Assembly (NCBI GenBank): GCA_036272735.1
Contig: DATAYF010000513.1
Location: forward strand, 1-18,689
Origin: DATAYF01 sp036272735
GTDB taxonomy: Bacteria > Chloroflexota > Ktedonobacteria > Ktedonobacterales > Ktedonobacteraceae
Direction of reading: 5' to 3'
Length of the DNA stretch: 18,689 bases
The notes under the pieces were generated by a model. The model saw only the letters and a program-made list of their open reading frames with translations. It had not been told where the DNA came from and made no database searches. Of the stretch, positions 15,150 to 18,689 are shown one piece after another. The position numbers were made by a program, and so were the translations under genes. Each line of letters opens with the position of its first letter. Position 1 is the first letter of the stretch.

Positions 15150-16031
15150 ATGTATAACTTCTGGGTCGTCATGAAACTGGAATTCAGGCTCATTTGGCGC
15201 AACTGGGTCACGTGGCTGATGGTTCTGGTCATGCTCATCATTGGCGCTCTATGCGCTTCCAATAATCGGAACTCACCATGGTCGAGCTGGGCGCACCTGG
15301 GAAACACGAGTTTCTTCATCTCGCTCATCCTGACGTTCTGCACCGGGAACCAAATCAACCGCGATTGTGTGCAGCGCCTGGATGGGATCGTCCTGAGCAC
15401 GCCGGTCGCAACTCCCAGTTACGTCTGCGGCAAATATCTCGCTGGACTGGCCAGCCTGCTCTTGCTCGCTGGTTCTGGCCTGCTTTCTGCACTGATGACG
15501 GATCACTTCGCTCCTGGTTCACATGGCTTCCTGCTCTTCGCCCCTGCATTCTATCCGTCGCTGGGAGCACAACCCTATCTCATTGGCTGGGCCTGGTTTG
15601 TTTTGACCTCGATTATCTTTGGCGCGACCTTTATGTTGGCCTGCATGACGCTCACACGCGGCCAGCGGGCCATTGCCTATCTTGTCTCTCTCCTCATCTG
15701 GGTGCTGCCGCTGTTTCTCACCCAATCCATTCCCCAACTGCTCGATATTACGGCGGCAGTGTTCTTCCCGGATTTTTCTCTCGCACAGGCGAGTCATGTC
15801 ACAAGCATCACTCCCATCAGACAGTTTCTGCTTCAACATCCAATCTTGTTCCAGAATAGCCCACCGCCAGCCAATCTCATTCAGCAAATGATGCACCTTT
15901 CTCTGGCAGGGATACCGCCTTCGCCCATTCCTTCCCTGTTTCTCTGGAACCGCCTGTTCTTCCTGGGTCTCTCCCTGGTTTTGCTCGTTCTAACCATCTA
16001 CGGGACGCATACGCTGCGCCGTCGTGCCTGA
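15150..16031 (+). CDS. ABC-2-type transporter permease
   Basis: About 293 residues from the ATG at 15150, which has AAGGA some seven bases upstream; the ATG at 15135 is an alternative. The protein starts MYNFWVVMKLEFRLIWRNW, a short amphipathic stretch typical of ABC-2 permeases, followed by about six membrane helices (for example WLMVLVMLIIGALCA, LAGLASLLLLAGSGLLSAL, WFVLTSIIFGATFMLACMTL, and a last one near the C-terminus). The cytoplasmic segment RLDGIVLSTPVATPSYVCGK fits the region that contacts the ATPase in this family. It should form an exporter with the ATPase encoded next, whose likely start lies 13 bases after this stop. The cargo is unknown. Confidence 0.82.
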   Translation: MYNFWVVMKLEFRLIWRNWVTWLMVLVMLIIGALCASNNRNSPWSSWAHLGNTSFFISLILTFCTGNQINRDCVQRLDGIVLSTPVATPSYVCGKYLAGLASLLLLAGSGLLSALMTDHFAPGSHGFLLFAPAFYPSLGAQPYLIGWAWFVLTSIIFGATFMLACMTLTRGQRAIAYLVSLLIWVLPLFLTQSIPQLLDITAAVFFPDFSLAQASHVTSITPIRQFLLQHPILFQNSPPPANLIQQMMHLSLAGIPPSPIPSLFLWNRLFFLGLSLVLLVLTIYGTHTLRRRA

Positions 16032-16044
16032 TGAAAGGAAAAAG

Positions 16045-16962
16045 ATGATGCCAACACTCGTGATCGATACCGTCAGCAAACGCTATGAGCGCAATCGCTG
16101 GGCCTTGCGCGGGTTCTCGCTGCGCATGGAAGCCGGGGTTCTCGGGCTGGTGGGTCCCAATGGCGCGGGCAAGACGACCCTGCTCAAAATGCTGGCGACG
16201 CTCCTGCTGCCCACCGAAGGCCATATGACCTGGAACGGTCAGGATATGCTCCGTCATCCCGAGATCGTGCGCCGCGTGCTGGGCTACGTCCCCCAGGACT
16301 TCGGTGTCTACCCGCAGATCAGCGCGCGAGTATTGCTGCACTATCTCGGCGAACTCAAGGGACTGCGTGGGGCACATCTGCGCCGGCGAGTCGAAATGGT
16401 GCTGGAGATGGTCGGTCTCTCCACGGATGCTGATCGGCGTTTGAAAACCTTCTCTGGCGGCATGGTTCGCCGCCTCGGCATTGCCCAGGCGCTGCTCAAC
16501 GAACCACGCTTGCTCGTCCTTGATGAACCAACCGTGGGCCTCGATCCAGCCGAGCGCGTCCGGTTTCGCGAACTGCTCCCCTCGCTCTCCGGAGAGCGCA
16601 CCGTCATTTTCTCGACACACATCATCGGCGATATCGAGGTCACGGCGACCCACCTCGCGCTGCTGAACCACGGACGCCTGAGTTGGACGGGCACGCCGGA
16701 GGCACTGCTCACTGATGCTGCTGAGGCTCTCTGGACACTGACTGTTCCTCAGGCCGAATTTGAGAGCGTGCGCGCACGCTACCGAGTGAGCAGTGCCATT
16801 CCCCGTGGCGGCAGCGTTGAGATACGCATTCTGGCCGCACATCAGCCGCATCCCCAGGCCATCCCGGCCAATCCCACCCTGGAAGAAGCGTATCTGTTCT
16901 TCCAGGAAGCAATGGGGCAAGCAGAGGGGACCGAGGCTTTCGCTTCTCCCAAACCAGTATGA
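16045..16962 (+). CDS. ABC transporter ATP-binding protein of the exporter
   Basis: About 305 residues from the ATG at 16045, five bases after AAAGGA; the neighbouring ATG at 16048 would also fit, and the in-frame GTG at 16024 overlaps the permease. Motifs are Walker A GPNGAGKTT (about 36-44), Q-loop VPQDFGVYP, signature FSGGMVRRLGIAQ, Walker B LLVLDEPTVGLDP and H-loop IFSTH. The Phe-Ser-Gly-Gly-Met signature and the C-terminal extension of about 90 residues are usual in CcmA/NatA-like exporters. It powers the permease encoded immediately upstream. The operon is therefore sigma factor, membrane protein, permease, ATPase, a layout suggesting sigma-controlled export or membrane-stress response. 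Confidence 0.95.
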   Translation: MMPTLVIDTVSKRYERNRWALRGFSLRMEAGVLGLVGPNGAGKTTLLKMLATLLLPTEGHMTWNGQDMLRHPEIVRRVLGYVPQDFGVYPQISARVLLHYLGELKGLRGAHLRRRVEMVLEMVGLSTDADRRLKTFSGGMVRRLGIAQALLNEPRLLVLDEPTVGLDPAERVRFRELLPSLSGERTVIFSTHIIGDIEVTATHLALLNHGRLSWTGTPEALLTDAAEALWTLTVPQAEFESVRARYRVSSAIPRGGSVEIRILAAHQPHPQAIPANPTLEEAYLFFQEAMGQAEGTEAFASPKPV

Positions 16963-17064
16963 GGGGGCCTATCACACATGCGCGCGGAAGATGTCTCGAT
17001 ACGCGAGAGCATACCCATCAAGAGATCTCTTTCCGCGTCACCAGATCAGCAGGCATTGCACGCC

Positions 17065-17073
17065 ATCCCGTGG
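17065..17073 (+). repeat. Left 9-bp target-site duplication of the VOC cassette
   Basis: ATCCCGTGG immediately abuts the outer end of the left inverted repeat. The same nine bases in the same orientation abut the outer end of the right repeat at 17838-17846. Confidence 0.88.
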
Positions 17074-17120
17074 CAGATCTCGTCATCTCACGGTTCACGG
17101 AGATGGGGCCGATCATTCTG
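17074..17120 (+). repeat. Left 47-bp terminal inverted repeat of the VOC cassette
   Basis: It starts CAGATCTCGTCATCTCACGG and ends CCGATCATTCTG. All 47 bases are the exact reverse complement of 17791-17837. An inner CATCTC/GAGATG pair could form a small hairpin. Similarity stops abruptly beyond base 47 on the inner side. Confidence 0.92.
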
Positions 17121-17163
17121 GCAAACCCTCTTGTCAACCGAGAAGCATTTGAGACAACAGGAA

Positions 17164-17547
17164 TTAAACCTGAACAAGCTGGATGAGGTTCCCGCAGGTA
17201 TCATCAAAGATAGCAATGGTGACAGGTCCCATTTGTGTTGGCTCTCGGGTCCACACCACCCCCTGCTGTTTCAGTCGCTCGTACTCGTGTTGAAGATCTG
17301 AAATCGCAAATGCTGTTGCAGGAATCCCTTGCTGAAAAAAGGTTGCTTGGGATATCTTGGGAGCCGGGTTGTCGTTTGGCTCAAGAAGGAGCTCTGTCCC
17401 GTCTGGCTCCTCGGGCGAGACAACGGTTAACCATCTGAATGACCCGACCAGAAAGTCGGCTTTCTTCACAAAGCCCAAGACCTCTGTATAAAACGTCAGG
17501 GCCTTGTCCTGGTTGTCTACATAGATCTTCGTAAATTTCATCTTCAT
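17164..17547 (-). CDS. VOC-superfamily (glyoxalase/bleomycin-resistance fold) protein, cassette passenger
   Basis: About 127 residues from the ATG at 17547 (MKMKFTKIYVDNQDKALTFY); the ATG at 17541 and a GTG at 17556 are alternatives, none with a strong ribosome site. The fold pattern is clear: a first beta-alpha-beta-beta-beta module with FYTEVLGF and WLTVVSPEEPDGTELLLEPN, then a second module with AFAISDLQHEYERLKQQGV and the ending FDDTCGNLIQLVQV. VOC proteins use paired modules to bind a metal or a drug: glyoxalase I, dioxygenases, fosfomycin and bleomycin resistance proteins all belong. Glu residues in ELLLEP and the final Gly-Asn-Leu-Ile-Gln fit the metal-site region, but the exact substrate cannot be read. 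It lies alone inside the mobile cassette, so it may be a transferable protective function. Confidence 0.88.
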   Translation of the reverse strand: MKMKFTKIYVDNQDKALTFYTEVLGFVKKADFLVGSFRWLTVVSPEEPDGTELLLEPNDNPAPKISQATFFQQGIPATAFAISDLQHEYERLKQQGVVWTREPTQMGPVTIAIFDDTCGNLIQLVQV

Positions 17548-17790
17548 AGGCAGCACTGCTCACTTTCTCTTGATGGAACAGGACGAGAGGGTCTAATTTG
17601 TTCAGAGCGTTCTTGCTTACGCCACAGCGTCCACTGTTTCATGCTCCCCCCTCATCGGCTCGCTCGCGCGGTCCAGGCATCTCCCTCTGCCTTCCGATAG
17701 GACGACGACTGCGCGCAACGCGTACCTGACTTTTCGGGCTAGGGCTCGGATTGACGGACAGGTTAGCCTGTTTGGACGCTCGATGTTGGT

Positions 17791-17837
17791 CAGAATGATC
17801 GGCCCCATCTCCGTGAACCGTGAGATGACGAGATCTG
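17791..17837 (-). repeat. Right 47-bp terminal inverted repeat of the VOC cassette
   Basis: It is the exact reverse complement of 17074-17120 over all 47 bases. The bases just inside differ from those inside the left end, so the repeat has sharp limits on both sides. Confidence 0.92.
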
Positions 17838-17846
17838 ATCCCGTGG
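17838..17846 (+). repeat. Right 9-bp target-site duplication of the VOC cassette
   Basis: ATCCCGTGG directly follows the right inverted repeat and is identical, in the same orientation, to 17065-17073. Confidence 0.88.
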
Positions 17847-17921
17847 TTCCTCTCGCGGACACCATCTTGCCGATGAACATTCTAGCGAAAAAATGAGGCA
17901 GAGCCTATGGACAAATGTGCG

Positions 17922-18689
17922 CTATTTTGGAACATTCTTGCGGTGCGAAGCCCGAAAGGCCTGGGAAGAGATGCCAGTGACCCGCTTGAAAGAGCGGCTC
18001 AAATGGCTCTGATCGGCAAAGCCGAGTTGCTCTGTAATCTGCGCGAGAGATGCTCCTCTCAGAAGCTGCTGTTTGGCTTGCTCGATCCGCAGGCCGAGAA
18101 TGTATTGATGAGGAGATTTGCCCGTGGTCTGTTTAAATTGGCGCGCAAAGTAATAGGGACTCAGGCCAACCAGCCCCGAGAGCGCCGACAGCGAAAGCTT
18201 CTCGGAGAGATGATCATGAATATAGTCAGTGACTTGCCACATGTTGACGGATGAGAGGTGCCCATCAAGGGAGGTATCTTGTGGTTCCCATCCCGCATAT
18301 CGTCTGAGCAGATGCGCGGCAAACGCGTGGGCCAGTTCCTGGACGTAGACAGCAGAAAAACGTGCGGAGCTGTTCTTCATTTCTGCACGCAGTGCCAGGC
18401 CAAGCTCGCGCAGCAACGAGACCTGGATGATCTGCTCTCGTCTGAGCAGATCGAACGCATGGTTCAAGTCAAACGGTTCTGCCATCTGGGTGAACAAGCT
18501 GGGTGCCAGAAACAGTGAGACGAGATCATTGAAGTCCTCCTGACGCCGCCATTCGGGCATATTGGCGAGAGAAACGAACAGATCTCCTGGTTGGAGCGTG
18601 TAACGAGCGAGAGGACCTGAATCGATCCGTCGTTGCATCACCACGTCTTTGAGGGCAAGATAGATCCCATGGTGCAAAAAGACCGTCTC
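17922..18689 (-). CDS. AraC-family transcriptional regulator, 5' end outside the window
   Basis: 255 residues are visible, and the frame is open through the right edge (ETVFLHHGIYLALKD), so the true start lies outside; the TTG at 18677 is not a natural start. The N-terminal part (ETVFLHHGIYLAL, then GPLARYTLQPGDLFVSLANM) looks like the ligand-binding region of AraC-type regulators with an ASPQxL-like effector domain. The C-terminal DNA-binding domain spans the last 100 or so residues with two helix-turn-helix units: LSLSALSGLVGLSPYYFARQ, then LAQITEQLGFADQSHLSRSF and the closing KRVTGISSQAFRASH. It would activate or repress genes in response to a small molecule. The VOC gene lies on the same strand downstream, but that gene arrived on a mobile cassette, so a functional link is not implied. 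Confidence 0.9.
   Translation of the reverse strand, partial: ETVFLHHGIYLALKDVVMQRRIDSGPLARYTLQPGDLFVSLANMPEWRRQEDFNDLVSLFLAPSLFTQMAEPFDLNHAFDLLRREQIIQVSLLRELGLALRAEMKNSSARFSAVYVQELAHAFAAHLLRRYAGWEPQDTSLDGHLSSVNMWQVTDYIHDHLSEKLSLSALSGLVGLSPYYFARQFKQTTGKSPHQYILGLRIEQAKQQLLRGASLAQITEQLGFADQSHLSRSFKRVTGISSQAFRASHRKNVPK

Larger units (their letters stand above)
17074..17837. mobile_element. Transposase-less mobile cassette carrying a VOC gene (MIC-like)
   Basis: The 764-bp unit is bounded by perfect 47-bp terminal inverted repeats (17074-17120 and 17791-17837) and flanked by a perfect 9-bp direct repeat. This is the signature of transposition, but no transposase lies inside; the only credible gene encodes a VOC-fold protein. 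The structure matches what has been called a mobile insertion cassette: a passenger gene between IS ends that a related transposase elsewhere in the genome can move. The outer ends begin CAGATCTCGTCA. A 9-bp duplication is seen in several IS families, including part of IS4, so I do not assign one. Identity of the repeats suggests recent insertion. Confidence 0.85.
16959..17896 (+). other. Short ORF that would have been split by the VOC cassette
   Basis: The ATG at 16959 overlaps the ATPase stop as ATGA. Its frame runs to the left target copy and, if the cassette and one ATCCCGTGG are removed in thought, continues after the right copy as VPLADTILPMNILAKK and a TGA at 17894-17896, giving 54 codons. 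I recognise no family and the frame may be chance, but the coupling overlap and the clean continuation make a disrupted small gene possible. Confidence 0.25.
17548..17921. other. Gene-free stretch: upstream part of the VOC cassette, right cassette end and target remnant
   Basis: Bases 17548-17790 are cassette-internal and should hold the VOC promoter on the minus strand, but I see no convincing -35/-10 pair. The right inverted repeat and the right target copy follow, then about 75 bases of the original target sequence up to the AraC-family stop. A minus-strand open frame across 17617-17880 crosses the cassette boundary and is not a credible gene. Confidence 0.5.

Noticed and set aside
15877..16920. 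Long minus-strand frame (347 codons) opposite the exporter ATPase
   Set aside because: The plus strand carries all ABC ATPase motifs in order; the antisense frame is a high-GC shadow.
17617..17880. Minus-strand 87-codon frame sharing DLVISRFTEMGPIIL with the frame at 16959
   Set aside because: The shared peptide is just the translated 47-bp inverted repeat in both copies; the frame crosses the cassette boundary.

Overview
The window looks like accessory chromosome from a Gram-positive-like, insertion-sequence-rich bacterium. My best guess is a Ktedonobacteria-type Chloroflexota. The grounds are a DUF4388-like protein next to a PilJ-like chemoreceptor, an ECF sigma / membrane protein / ABC-2 exporter operon, and many IS remnants. 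This is inference from gene content, and no rRNA or marker gene is present to confirm it.

Left part (1-4100). Two minus-strand genes: a methyl-accepting chemotaxis-type protein with two HAMP-like segments and a long Ser/Gln-rich tail, followed downstream by the 5' part of a DUF4388-like protein that runs off the left edge. A roughly 930-bp gene-free stretch follows, holding an extended -10 promoter that overlaps a perfect palindrome.

Centre (4104-12159). A plus-strand operon encodes a complete LIV-type ABC importer (lipoprotein binding protein, two permeases, two ATPases), then a D-2-hydroxyacid dehydrogenase, a Rid-family protein lacking the usual catalytic arginine, and a DUF1989 (urea-carboxylase-associated) protein. 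Between the dehydrogenase and the Rid gene sits a 972-bp IS5-family element with imperfect terminal repeats and a 3-bp TAA duplication. Removing it restores a short gap with the Rid ribosome-binding site, so the eight genes were probably one transcription unit for uptake and breakdown of an unidentified nitrogenous or amino-acid-like compound.

Scar region (12160-13732). Two broken minus-strand genes are joined: the C-terminal part of a transposase and a tyrosine recombinase that has lost its C-terminal catalytic residues.

Right part (13725-16962). A tightly packed, higher-GC operon: ECF sigma factor, a six-helix membrane protein that may be its anti-sigma factor, an ABC-2 permease and its ATPase. 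A perfect 10-bp inverted repeat lies just upstream.

End (16963-18689). The main discovery is a 764-bp mobile cassette without a transposase (17074-17837). It is bounded by perfect 47-bp terminal inverted repeats, flanked by a perfect 9-bp direct repeat (ATCCCGTGG), and its only gene encodes a VOC/glyoxalase-fold protein. An AraC-family regulator, cut by the right edge, follows.
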